A stretch of DNA of 64,000 bases from Acetobacteraceae bacterium ESL0709. Lineage in GTDB: Bacteria; Pseudomonadota; Alphaproteobacteria; Acetobacterales; Acetobacteraceae. The notes below the pieces were generated by a model. The model was not told where the DNA came from. It saw nothing but the letters and a program-made list of their open reading frames with translations, and did no database searches. The stretch spans positions 1 to 64,000 of the forward strand of contig JAQTIA010000003.1 of NCBI GenBank assembly GCA_029433415.1. Direction: 5' to 3'. The position numbers were made by a program, and so were the translations under genes. Shown here piece by piece: positions 1 through 8,438 of the stretch; position 1 is the first letter of the stretch; each line of letters begins with the position of its first letter.

Positions 1-177
1 AAAAAGCCTGAATAAGTGCTCTTTAAACTGTTTGCTTTTTAGCCTGAATATTCCTAAATGCTTTTTAGTATTTTGAGCGGCTGATATATATATATCAGCC
101 GCTTGTAACCAGTTCCGGTTGTCGCGTTCTTTGTCTGCCCTACGAGTGAGATCGCTGATTTTTTTTCCAAAAAACAT
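1..177 (-). CDS. TPR-type protein, N-terminal part (cut by window edge)
   Basis: An open frame on the minus strand starts at ATG 177-175, preceded by a GGGGATAAAG ribosome-binding stretch, and runs off the left edge without a stop. The 59 visible residues begin MFFGKKISDL and contain RRADKERDNRNWLQAADIY, the helix pattern that opens TPR arrays in bacterial glycan-related proteins. It lies 79 bp downstream of the glycosyltransferase at 257-1963 on the same strand, so it may be the next gene of that operon. Related sequence recurs at 5605-5760. The function beyond TPR-mediated contacts is not known. Confidence 0.6.
   Translation of the reverse strand, partial: MFFGKKISDLTRRADKERDNRNWLQAADIYISAAQNTKKHLGIFRLKSKQFKEHLFRLF
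77..102. repeat. Perfect 26-bp palindrome
   Basis: GCGGCTGATATAT is followed directly by its exact reverse complement. The palindrome sits inside the coding sequence of the partial TPR gene and encodes AADIYISA. It could form a hairpin or bind a dimeric protein, but may simply reflect the codons used. Confidence 0.7.
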
Positions 178-256
178 TTTACTTTATCCCCAATTTAACT
201 GAAACTTAGAATGTAAAAAAGTAGCTAGCACGTAGACTATCAAAATAGCTTGAACG

Positions 257-1963
257 TTATCTCCTACGCAACTTCACCCCTTTAAAAATAATTTCTCCTG
301 TAAAATCTTTCTTAAATCTTACTCTGAATTCCACAGAATCGGTGTCGTCTTTAACATCAAAATATAATTTTGGATAGGAATATGGCAGCCTGTTAATAGA
401 TACTTTATCTTTTTTTAAAACTCCATTCTTCTGCGTAGATACGTCTATGTAAAAGCTAGATAAACTACATCTGGAGATATAAATATCAAACTCAACAATA
501 TATTTCCCCGCAGGTAATTTGTAATAAGGTCCAAAAATTAAGTGGGAACTCGTATAATGATTAAATGCAAAAAACAAATCTTCACCGGCCACCGTTCCAC
601 AGCGATGTAAAAATTTTTTGCCTTGAATTACAAAAACTCCTTTATTTTCAAAATTCTCAAATTGAGAAAAACGCAATCGCTCCATATGTTTAAATAGCAA
701 TTGGAAAATCGTCTTATCATACCGCGAAAATAAATTTGGATTGCTATCATGGTTTCTTAAAGGTGGATTATCAAAATTTTCCTTAATGTAATTAATGTTA
801 TAATTAATTATTTTTCTTAAGTAATTACTTTTATTTAAGTAATATGGAAAGTTATCACTATAGTCCTTCGCACCCTCATCTAAAAAATTACTCAAAGAAA
901 TATCTAACTGCTCATTAACAATTTCTTTGTTGTACTTCTCTAAGATTGATTCCTGTGCATCCATCACCATATTGTAAATCTTATCATATTGAAGCGATGC
1001 TATTGCCGACGCAAATATATTCAGGTCATAATAAGGGAAAGCAAGAGGATGTTCTCTCATAAAATCATTTAAAGAAGTTATAGACCACACAACTATAGGT
1101 AGTCCACAACGCATTGCCTCAAATACAGGTAAACCAAACCCTTCATGTTCAGACAAACAAACAAAGACATCCGAAATATCATAAAGCTTACGTAAATATT
1201 GTTCAGACACCTCTCCACAAAATTCGACTGTTATACCATCAATTCCATGTCCGAAAAGTTCGATATCTTTTTTTATAGCATCTTCCCGCCCAGCAAAACG
1301 AACAATGATATCCCGACCTGTCAGTTTATGTAATCTTTCAGCTACAGCTACAATAGATTTATGCCCCTTATGTCCGACTACACGTCCAACAAACAGTAAG
1401 TTTATAGTCGTAGCAGCCGCAAAATGAGACCGGCGAACAACATTTGCAGACGCTCTTTCTAAATAGCAACTAGCAGGAAATACAACAGACACCTGCGAAA
1501 GCTTTCCACCAAGCGCAATCAATTGCTTTTGTGTGAATTTCGAATTAACCCAAAAGACGAGATGCTCACTCTGTGTAAGCGACACAATGTTATTAAATCC
1601 CTCTAGAGTATGAGTAAGATTGTCGTATTTAGAAAAATAAAACCAAGGAGGCGTATTATTATGCCAGCGTATAATAGATTTTTGTGTTCTTTCTATAAGA
1701 AATTCATCAATTACCTTCCAAGAACCACAGTAGTGATAAATAACAATGCCATCCTGATTTTTCTTACACCACACATAAAAACTCTTAAGAGATTCTATAG
1801 GAATATCAGGATAATATTTTTTCTCAAAACGTTCTGCAAATATACGTATATCATCATGCGAACTGTTGAAGCGTGAAGAAAAATATTCATACTCATAAAC
1901 ACAATCATAACCAATAGAATCACTCTTTTCAAAGAGACCTTGGACGAGAAGAGCAATTTTCAT
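257..1963 (-). CDS. Glycosyltransferase family 4 protein with C-terminal beta-type domain
   Basis: This 568-residue protein has a GT-B fold of the family 4 (GT1-like) type and should transfer a sugar from a nucleotide-sugar donor. The donor-side half shows FVGRVVGHKG (residues 191-200) and the E-x7-E signature in EHEGFGLPVFEAM (272-284, Glu274 and Glu282). About 130 residues at the C-terminus (after about 440, containing HLIFGPYYKLPAGKY) form a beta-rich domain also found in the neighbouring reading frame at 1979-2719. An AGGAT ribosome-binding site precedes the ATG. Base composition is AT-rich, unlike the core genes to the right. It is probably involved in surface polysaccharide or glycoprotein synthesis; donor and acceptor cannot be read from the sequence. 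Confidence 0.85.
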   Translation of the reverse strand: MKIALLVQGLFEKSDSIGYDCVYEYEYFSSRFNSSHDDIRIFAERFEKKYYPDIPIESLKSFYVWCKKNQDGIVIYHYCGSWKVIDEFLIERTQKSIIRWHNNTPPWFYFSKYDNLTHTLEGFNNIVSLTQSEHLVFWVNSKFTQKQLIALGGKLSQVSVVFPASCYLERASANVVRRSHFAAATTINLLFVGRVVGHKGHKSIVAVAERLHKLTGRDIIVRFAGREDAIKKDIELFGHGIDGITVEFCGEVSEQYLRKLYDISDVFVCLSEHEGFGLPVFEAMRCGLPIVVWSITSLNDFMREHPLAFPYYDLNIFASAIASLQYDKIYNMVMDAQESILEKYNKEIVNEQLDISLSNFLDEGAKDYSDNFPYYLNKSNYLRKIINYNINYIKENFDNPPLRNHDSNPNLFSRYDKTIFQLLFKHMERLRFSQFENFENKGVFVIQGKKFLHRCGTVAGEDLFFAFNHYTSSHLIFGPYYKLPAGKYIVEFDIYISRCSLSSFYIDVSTQKNGVLKKDKVSINRLPYSYPKLYFDVKDDTDSVEFRVRFKKDFTGEIIFKGVKLRRR

Positions 1964-1978
1964 AAATTCATATCCTAT

Positions 1979-2719
1979 TTAATTATGATCTACAATTTCC
2001 AGCTCTTTTAGAGCATCTACAGCCACAGTCCCACACAAAGACAAAGCCTGTCTATAAAACTGTCTAGCTTTCTCCCAATCGCCATATAACTTATAGAAAT
2101 GCCCTATCTGTAAACATAAGTCTGCATCATCCGGCTTTTGTATTATAGCTTTTTCATAACATATGCGTGCCTTGTCAAACTGACCATCCTCTTTATAAAT
2201 ATGGGCTAATTGTACGAGGCCAGAGTAAAAAAGAGGATATATCTGTAAACCTTCTTCATAAAATTCAGACGCTATTTTCCACTGATGCTGACGTGCCGCT
2301 TTACGCGCCTTACGAAAAAAATCACGAGAACGCCAAAAACGATAAAAATTTCTAACTTTATTAAACGCTCTAAAAAAATTAGACGAGCTTTTCTTCATAA
2401 CTACGTGCAATCTATTTAATAATATATTCATAGAAAAACACACCCTGATTTTTTTGCTTTTTATGAATTCCGCACCATAAAATACTATATAGCCCCTAAA
2501 TTTTTCTTTCGGTTGTAACCGCAATTCGACCAAAGAGTTTTCAGACATAATCGCGAAATTTAAATGCTTTTCCAGCTTTACTTTACCAGGACCGACAGTT
2601 ACCACACGACGCGTCAATTGTTTCTCGCCAGATTGTAGATCAATCTCGAAAGACACCTTATGTTTTAAGGCATTAAAAATATCAATTTTCAGCGTAGCTA
2701 TATAATCGCCTTTAGGCAT
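1979..2719 (-). CDS. TPR protein; surviving 3' part of a broken glycosyltransferase
   Basis: This 246-codon frame starts at an ATG inside a conserved domain. The codons just upstream still read HIIFGPYVQ, matching HLIFGPYYK in the glycosyltransferase at 257-1963, and then meet a stop. It is therefore most likely the C-terminal part of a longer ancestral protein (glycosyltransferase, beta domain, TPR) whose N-terminal part is the pseudogene at 2720-4060. Residues 1-90 are the beta domain. Residues about 130-235 form three TPR-like helix pairs, for example AASEFYEEGLQIYP and KARICYEKAIIQKPDDADL. It ends 15 bp before the start of the next glycosyltransferase gene. Whether it is translated is uncertain. 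Confidence 0.55.
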   Translation of the reverse strand: MPKGDYIATLKIDIFNALKHKVSFEIDLQSGEKQLTRRVVTVGPGKVKLEKHLNFAIMSENSLVELRLQPKEKFRGYIVFYGAEFIKSKKIRVCFSMNILLNRLHVVMKKSSSNFFRAFNKVRNFYRFWRSRDFFRKARKAARQHQWKIASEFYEEGLQIYPLFYSGLVQLAHIYKEDGQFDKARICYEKAIIQKPDDADLCLQIGHFYKLYGDWEKARQFYRQALSLCGTVAVDALKELEIVDHN

Positions 2720-4060
2720 TTGGACATAAGGACCAAAAATAATATGTTGGGGAGGAATTTCCGAAATTTCTGGTGTATATCCTTCAGAAAAGGAGCTATA
2801 CGGGATTACCCTTTACGTAAAAGAGAACTCATCAGGTTCAAAAGAAACTCGGGGACTGGAAATAGGACAGGTCAATAATCCAATAAGCCGTTCTGCTGTT
2901 CTATAAATTGATTATATATACTTAAATCATATAATGAAACGATATTCCCATGAATCGAAAGGTATTCCTTCTTCATACGAACCATACCGACTATCCATTA
3001 AAAATTTTCTATTTTTATCTATAATTTCTTCAATATACGCACCGCTCGATGAAAAATTTTTCCTTTACATTTCGCATAGAAGGACCACTATATAATATAT
3101 AGCGCATAGTATCCACTATATAATTAAATAGACTGGTAGGTTAAAATCAAATTTCGTTGCGCAATGGCAAGAAATTTGATTTTATAATACCAGAACTATT
3201 CTTCTAATCAAACCATACCGGATTACTATTTCATTTTGTAATTTAAAATAATTTTAATTCTCTTACATCGTTATCCATCAGAAATTATTTTAACAGACAT
3301 AACAGCAGAAGCATAGCTATGAATTTGTGGTAGTTGGTCAAAACTTTCAAATGCAAAGGGATGCTTTCTCAATAGTGCACAAAACGACGTAATAGCCCAT
3401 GGGACAACTGGTAACCGATAATACATTGCTTCAAATACAGGAAGACCAAACCCTTCGTGTTCAGATAAACAAACAAATACATCACTAGTTTTATATAGGT
3501 TTATAAGTTCATTGTCATCTATAAGTCCATGGATAATAACGGGTTAAAGATTTCGCTTCCTTAATATCATTAAGCAATTGTTTTGAAATTAAGAAAGGAT
3601 CATCTAATCCTTTACCAACAATATGTAATATTTCCAGGCCTATTAATAATTTCTTTTACCCGATCTGCTAATCAATAATGGAAGCATGTCCCTTATGAGC
3701 AACGACACGGCTAACAAAAAGCAATTTCAAAATTCTTTCGGCGTGAAAAAAGGCTTTTCTGCATCAACGCTAGTAAAGGTCATATCAAGATAACAACTAG
3801 CAGGATACACAATCTGGCATAAATAGGGGTCATCCCAATAACTATAAGTTGCTCTTTTGTAAATTCTGAATTAGCCCAGAATACAACAGAAGGGCAATCA
3901 ATATAACGAATTATATTTTCATTTGTGAAAGATCTAATGTAGATGCATTATTATTTTGATATCACCAAATAAGTAAATGTTAATTAAATCAGGATCATTG
4001 CCAATTTTGAAAAACGTATTATAAGATGATGACATTTATAACACGGAGAAATGAATTTTT
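2720..4060 (-). pseudogene. Broken family 4 glycosyltransferase
   Basis: The minus strand holds a degraded paralogue of the glycosyltransferase at 257-1963. The best block (about 3545-3285) reads without a stop and includes SDVFVCLSEHEGFGLPVFEA, nearly identical to the intact copy. Other recognisable pieces lie in different frames: LFVSRVVAHKGHASI near 3725-3690, SCYLD near 3800, and VVFWANSEFTKEQL near 3890-3850. Several frameshifts and stops separate the blocks. The distance from the ExxE block to the HIIFGPY motif matches the intact gene, so this piece and 1979-2719 were once a single gene. Confidence 0.8.
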
Positions 4061-4089
4061 TATGAGGGTGAACCAGATAACACAATAAT

Positions 4090-4345
4090 TCAACATAGTC
4101 ATGATGATATTCTGTTATATTCTGCAGCAATTTATTTTGAGGACAATGATTTTTTTATTAACTCCTGATCTTTCTAGGGCAGACAAAGAAAGGGTTTGTG
4201 TAGCAATACGTAACCCGACATGTGTGGCTGTAAGAAAAATCAGGATTAGGCATTTTCACTTGGAAGCATTTAGAATATTATAATGAATAAGCTTATAGAA
4301 AGACGCAAAAAGTCTATTATACGCTCGCATAATAATACTTCTCGG
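4090..4345 (+). pseudogene. Glycosyltransferase N-terminal fragment, inverted
   Basis: On the plus strand, opposite to the other copies, short blocks match the N-terminal third of the intact glycosyltransferase: SHDDI near 4098, CKKNQD near 4225, and LIERRKKSIIRSHNNT near 4292-4340 (intact copy: LIERTQKSIIRWHNNT). Stops and frame changes separate them. The similarity ends abruptly near 4345, where antisense tail-collar sequence begins, so this is one side of a rearrangement junction. Confidence 0.7.
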
Positions 4346-4530
4346 GATTGGTTTTGCCAATTAAATATAAAGGGCAGGATCATATCTAAAAAATTCAATA
4401 TGCCCACCCCGGAGAAATGGGCATCTGACATTTAAGGCCGTTAATCTGATTTCAACAGCAAATGACAATAAGATTGTGACTATGAGATACAGGACAACAC
4501 CAATAATATTCCCAATATTAATATCAAGAC
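4345..4530 (-). pseudogene. Phage tail-collar protein, N-terminal fragment (inverted copy)
   Basis: Read on the minus strand from 4530 to 4345, this sequence is collinear with the start of the tail-collar gene at 6730-6940. It shares ATGAGT-TTGATATTAATATTGGGAAT, the stretch encoding TFAVE-like residues, TCCGGGGTGGGCAT and GATCCTGCCCTTTAT. Insertions and stops break the frame. It lies downstream of an inverted tail-fibre-assembly remnant, in the same relative order as in the plus-strand copy. Confidence 0.7.
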
Positions 4531-4799
4531 TCATATATCACAAAATTATCCATTCATTTCATAATCAGGGATAAATAATGTTTCCTCATACATAATTTAA
4601 ATCATTTTGCTATATTTATGAAACATTACAGAACTAAAGGCTATAAGATAAGCTCTAGTAAAGCTCTTATCGACTACCGTTAAAAAATATCGAACTATTT
4701 CGGACATAATTGAAAGCAGAGTCGCAAAACGATTTCCCTAAAACAATAGGTTCGAAGTAACTTTTGCACTATTTTTTTTTAGCGTTTCTTTTCTGAACA

Positions 4800-5165
4800 T
4801 GAATACCTTGCTATAATGCCTCTTCATGAAACAACCCAAATATTTTAGCGTTTGAACCATCGGAATCATAGAAGATTGCGGAGCCTGTTATACAGCACTT
4901 TATTATGACCCTACAAAGTCGGCAATACTGGCCTGTTTCTCATATAATAAAGTACAATGCCAATTCCGATGATCTTCCATCAAACTAAACATGAGTAATG
5001 CCCAATCGAAGGAACATACCAACTTCTTCGATCGCTTTAGCGTAGCGGTGACAGAATGACGTGACACCTTGCATTTCTAGGACAAAAAATACGGATAAAA
5101 TTATAACATTAATTAAATTTGGGAAAATAACCTGACACATCAAACCAATAAATCATGATCGGTAA
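4800..5165 (-). pseudogene. Tail-fibre assembly protein remnant, cassette A (inverted)
   Basis: The reverse complement of this stretch matches the plus-strand gene at 6100-6468 block by block: TTTATTGGTTTGATGTGTCAGG (5131-5160), the GGAAGATCATC segment near 4970, AACAGGCCAGT near 4930, and an AAAATATTTGGGTTGTT segment near 4825-4845. The last segment encodes the conserved C-terminal WVVDEEA-like tail of these proteins. The frame is destroyed throughout. The following 4530-4800 is the matching decayed intergenic sequence. Confidence 0.65.
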
Positions 5166-5179
5166 ATTTTCCTGCTATT

Positions 5180-5590
5180 TAAAAATCTGCATTTCGCTAT
5201 TTTTTGAAATCATCAGGCATTTAGGAATTGGCAAAAATTTTTAATCGCTGTTTTCAGATTTAAATAATTTAATAATTATACTGCAATCTTTTGGACAGTT
5301 TTGCCGAATTCTTATTATTTACGCCAACAGGCGAAATTCAGTTTTGGACAAACCCTAAAACCGCATCAAAACGAGCGTCTTGCATAGAGGTATCTACGCA
5401 GAAGACCGAGCGTTTTAAAAAAGATGCTATTGATTAACAGCTACCGGCATTATATGGCGATGTTCAGTCAACAACCCAAATATTTTTAGGCGCCGTCCAT
5501 TTATCATATGGATTAACTAGTTGCCGATCGCTCGGATGCTCTAAAGAACTTACATAGCAATGCTCCCTTTTTTCCTTCAGTTTCATGAAA
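5180..5590 (-). pseudogene. Tail-fibre assembly protein remnant, cassette B (inverted)
   Basis: A second inverted copy is seen. On the minus strand near 5510-5465 it reads YDKWTAPKNIWVVD and then a stop, matching YDKWDSAKNIWVVDEEA of the plus-strand copy. Further on it shares the TTTAGGG...GGCGTAAAT segment near 5330 and TGCCTGATGATTTC-AAAAATAGCGAAAT near 5190-5220 with 6530-6665. It lies directly upstream of cassette A on the same strand. Confidence 0.65.
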
Positions 5591-5604
5591 CAAAGTCAGT
5601 GTTT

Positions 5605-5760
5605 TCAAAATCAGCGACTCTTGATTTCGACAAAGAACGCGACAACTGAATCCAGAAGCAAGCCCGGCATACAACGGCCAATACTGAATTGCGCCAACTG
5701 GCAAGCATTTAGAACAGCTTATCAGGCTGGCAATTGCAACTTAAAAGTTCTAAACAGGTT
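5605..5760 (+). pseudogene. TPR-protein start remnant
   Basis: The plus strand here contains AATCAGCGA...GACAAAGAACGCGACAAC, matching the region that encodes ISDLTRRADKERDN at the left edge of the window. A stop follows the DKERDN codons. It appears to be a short stray copy of that gene's start, placed between oppositely oriented tail-fibre cassettes. Confidence 0.4.
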
Positions 5761-5827
5761 GGGTTCTTTTAGAGGTTCATGATCGAGCGATGATAATCTC
5801 GTTGCTTTTCATGATGTCGGCACCGCC

Positions 5828-6024
5828 CGGCGTCCCTGTGTTGGGACTTTGGAACAGATCTTAACGGCGTTTCAGTGCCGAATAGCTGGGTTAATTCATC
5901 TGGTTCGGGGACGGTTACTTTTAAGGCAGATGCTATACATTGCCTTGGTCGTTCAAGACCATCCAATATGGCAATGAATCTGATTATCTATACAGGTGTT
6001 GCTGATAATCAGACAGTAGCCTGA
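5828..6024 (+). pseudogene. Tail-collar protein, C-terminal fragment
   Basis: An open stretch ends at TGA 6022-6024 and reads CLGRSRPSNMAMNLIIYTGV near its end. This is almost identical to PLGRSRPSNMAMNLIMYTGL at the end of the complete collar gene 6703-7272. The N-terminal part is missing. It immediately precedes the tail-fibre assembly gene at 6050, the usual tip-then-assembly order of tail-fibre loci. Confidence 0.75.
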
Positions 6025-6049
6025 TTAAATTATTTAAAAGAGAATTATA

Positions 6050-6468
6050 ATGTCTGAATCTATTAAAAGTGATGTTGTTTTTACAAAAAATGGTTTTGCA
6101 GATCGTCGACAGATGATCATGCTTTATTGGTTTGATGTGTCAGGTTGTTTTGTGCGGACTGATCTTATTTTATCCGGCGTGGCTTGGGCGTCCCGGCCAA
6201 TGCAACGCATATGGCTCCACCTGACGCTAAAGCAAGCGAAGAAATTTGCGGTTTTTGATAAGGAAAAGGGCTCATGGAGTTTGTTGGAAGATCATCGTCA
6301 TGATCGGTTTTATATGAATAAACAGGCCAGTCTTTTGCAGGCTTTGTAGGGCCTGTGCCTGATTATGTAACGTCTCAGGCACCGCAATCAGCCTATGATA
6401 AATGGGACAGTGCTAAAAATATTTGGGTTGTTGATGAAGAGGCACGCCATCTGGTTCGGCAACAGTGA
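6050..6468 (+). pseudogene. Tail-fibre assembly protein, frameshifted
   Basis: A 99-codon frame starting MSESIKSDVV (ATG 6050, preceded by AAAAGAGAAT) stops at 6349. An adjoining frame (6352-6468) continues with PVPDYVTSQAPQ, YDKWDSAKNIWVVDEEA and a short tail. A proline-rich spacer followed by a W-[D]-x-W-VVDEE ending is typical of phage tail-fibre assembly chaperones (Mu gpU / lambda Tfa type). The two parts are joined by a frameshift near 6345, so the gene is probably inactive. It is the least damaged of three copies in the locus. Confidence 0.7.
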
Positions 6469-6702
6469 ACGTAGCAAAAGAAACGCTATTAAAAAACTAT
6501 AGCGCCGCAGGCTGCTGATTTCCAATTTTTCAGGTTTTAGGGAAAAATTTTGGCGTAAATGCTAAGAATTATGTCCAGAAATTGCAGGATATTATTGTTG
6601 GAAACGATAAGAGCATGTATAGAGCTTCCCTTAATGCCTGATGATTTCGAAAAATAGCGAAATGATAAAGATATATATGAGGAAAATTATTTATCCCTGA
6701 TT
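6469..6702. other. Decayed intergenic part of tail-fibre cassette
   Basis: No gene is visible. The stretch is collinear with the inverse of 4530-4800 and 5190-5400, including TGCCTGATGATTTCGAAAAATAGCG (6631-6655) and TATGAGGAAAATTATTTATCCCTGATTATG (6676-6705). Confidence 0.6.
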
Positions 6703-7272
6703 ATGACAAATGAATGGATAATTTTATTTATGAGTATTGATATTAATATTGGGAATCTTGCCTCTTGTTGTCCTGAGATATCTCAAGGTGTTACGTCATT
6801 TGCTGTTGGAGAGATCCGATTTTGGCCTTCTAATACAGCGCCCTCTACTCCGGGGTGGGCATTACTCAATGGATTTAGTTTTGATCCTGCCCTTTATCCG
6901 GAATTGGCAAAACTTTATCCCGAGAACAAGGTTAGCGACCCGCGTGGTCTTTTTTTGCGTGCAATGGATGCTCATAATCTTCATGATTCCGATGGTTCCA
7001 AACGTGAAATTGGGTCTGTTCAGCTCGGTTCATGTCAAGGATGTAGCGGGACGGGACCTTTTGTTAAAATCGGTAATTTGCAAAATAATTTCGATATAGT
7101 TTGCTTTGATCGTGGAGAGGATCTGGTTTCATATGAGACCGATATAGAATGGTGTTCGCCGTATAGTCGGGGAAGCTTTACTAGCATTTCTTATGACCCT
7201 TTAGGCCGTTCGAGGCCGTCCAATATGGCAATGAATCTGATTATGTATACAGGTCTCCCCCTATCAAGTTAA
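6703..7272 (+). CDS. Phage tail-collar domain protein
   Basis: This 189-residue protein shows the layout of the phage tail-collar fold: VGEIRFWPSNTAPSTPGWAL (about 39-58), a NG-x-YPELAKLYP segment, DPRGLFLRAMD (about 83-93), and the C-terminal GRSRPSNMAMNLIMYTG block. Such domains form the tip of tail fibres or host-like fibre proteins. ATG 6730 (MSIDIN) is an alternative start; no strong ribosome-binding site precedes either. It is shorter than full fibres and has no shaft, so it could be a tip cassette exchanged onto a fibre gene rather than a functional protein. Fragmentary copies lie at 4345-4530 and 5828-6024. Confidence 0.65.
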   Translation: MTNEWIILFMSIDINIGNLASCCPEISQGVTSFAVGEIRFWPSNTAPSTPGWALLNGFSFDPALYPELAKLYPENKVSDPRGLFLRAMDAHNLHDSDGSKREIGSVQLGSCQGCSGTGPFVKIGNLQNNFDIVCFDRGEDLVSYETDIEWCSPYSRGSFTSISYDPLGRSRPSNMAMNLIMYTGLPLSS

Positions 7273-7452
7273 TGTGTTAGGGGAAGGTGGTTTTATGTTG
7301 CAGGGTTATATGTGATATATGACTCTGCAATATAGTAGAAATTTATAAAATTATTGGTGTTGTCTGTATCCCATAGTCACTTTTCTTCATGTAAGATGGT
7401 ATACTAATATAATTCTATATCTTCTTTATTGATGTCTATCATTCTAATGTGT
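7273..7452. other. Gene-free spacer with short repeat
   Basis: No gene is seen. The stretch about 7345-7390 (TATTGGTGTTGTCTGTATCCCATAGTCAC) matches, inverted, 4480-4510 inside tail-fibre cassette A, so it is another scrap of the duplicated locus. Confidence 0.5.
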
Positions 7453-8100
7453 TCATAGCTGATTTTTTTTACCTTTTATATATGGATATAATACGCTGGA
7501 ATACGTTACGAGCCAAGTTACTCGTAGAGCATTATGCCCACCGACTCCTATAAGATTTTCATTATAATATTTGATATTTTCCAAAGTCCGCCTAATTACT
7601 TTTTTCATCAGCGGATGTCCTGCCGAACATATGATAAACCATTGTAATATTTTCATCTTCTTCAATATGAGATATGGAAGGCCACCATCGGCCCATTTTA
7701 GAGTTTTGCTCTTTTTTGTGTTATCCCATAATGAAAGAAGAAATTCATCGCCGGGTTTTATAATATCGGAGAGGGGCTTATTGGCACCTGACTTCATAGC
7801 GAAATAGACACCGCCGTCTCTATAGATACATAAATATCTGAGAAGATCCGCTCTAAGAGCACCATATCGAGGATTTATCTTTAAGTAATATTCTAGTATG
7901 TCCCATCCAAAATTTTGATCAATACAACCAAGTATTTCTTTTTATGAATAATATCTATATTCATAATATTTATTAAGATTCTTTAAAATCGTCACATTTC
8001 TTTTAAATTGATTGTCAAGTTCTCTTGAGTTATCTGTTCGATCTATGATTTTGGAAATTCTATGAGAATTTTTGATATCAGGAAATTCTGGTAGAACCAT
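7453..8100 (-). pseudogene. Broken sugar transferase with GGVY motif (GT32-like)
   Basis: From ATG 8100-8098 the frame reads MVLPEFPDIKNSHRISKI and on to YEYRYYS, then a stop and frameshift near 7943. The next frame resumes with FGWDILEYYLKINPRYGALR, ADLLRYLCIYRDGGVYFAMK and continues to the stop at 7453. This order (YEY..., FGWDIL, RADLLRYL, GGVY) is that of capsule or OCH1-type glycosyltransferases with a DXD motif. The usual GGVYxDxK reads GGVYFAMK here, so a metal-binding aspartate is also lost. A 114-codon 3' frame (from 7797) survives but is not a functional enzyme. Confidence 0.75.
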
Positions 8101-8117
8101 AGTTTCCTGATATCAAA
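8071..8117. repeat. 15-bp perfect inverted repeat over a start codon
   Basis: TTTGATATCAGGAAA (8071-8085) and TTTCCTGATATCAAA (8103-8117) are exact reverse complements with a 17-nt loop containing the ATG of the broken sugar transferase. In a minus-strand transcript the hairpin would enclose the start region. It could also be a recombination or protein-binding site. Confidence 0.7.
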
Positions 8118-8188
8118 TAGTATATTCTTTTGTATAAATAGTCGTGCTCAGCAGAGAGAATACCATCTTGCCCTCCTATAATAGAAAA

Positions 8189-8314
8189 CTATTCAATTTC
8201 AATAAGAGTAAGATAAAATGCCTTTAAGTCGTCTACTTCCAGAATCTTATAGACAGGATCATCTATTTCGTATAATTTAACGTGGTAGAATTGCCCATTG
8301 AATAAACATGGCAT
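8189..8314 (-). CDS. Small open frame, unknown, possibly a gene remnant
   Basis: A 41-codon minus-strand frame reads MPCLFNGQFYHVKLYEIDDP and then VYKILEVDDLKAF, ending in EIE. The composition looks protein-like, and the frame stays open upstream of the ATG for about ten codons, which suggests the tail of a longer lost gene. An AGGAGG site (8170-8175) follows it and precedes a 17-codon frame that ends near the inverted repeat at 8071-8117. The rest of 8118-8438 shows nothing further. No family is recognised. Confidence 0.25.
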   Translation of the reverse strand: MPCLFNGQFYHVKLYEIDDPVYKILEVDDLKAFYLTLIEIE

Positions 8315-8438
8315 GTTCTTAAAGGCGTAATGATTATTGTAAGTATGTCCTTATTTTTGTCCAATTTCCCGAAAAAAGGTGATAGGAAGGAGAAATTTTA
8401 CTTTAACTCTTGTTCCGCAGGATTGCCAGATTTTACGA

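Noticed and set aside
4101-4283. 60-codon open frame on the plus strand
   Set aside because: Its residues change frame relative to the glycosyltransferase N-terminus that the DNA resembles; annotated as a pseudogene fragment instead.
6737-7099. 120-codon open frame overlapping the tail-collar gene
   Set aside because: Out of frame inside a gene with clear collar motifs; no support of its own.
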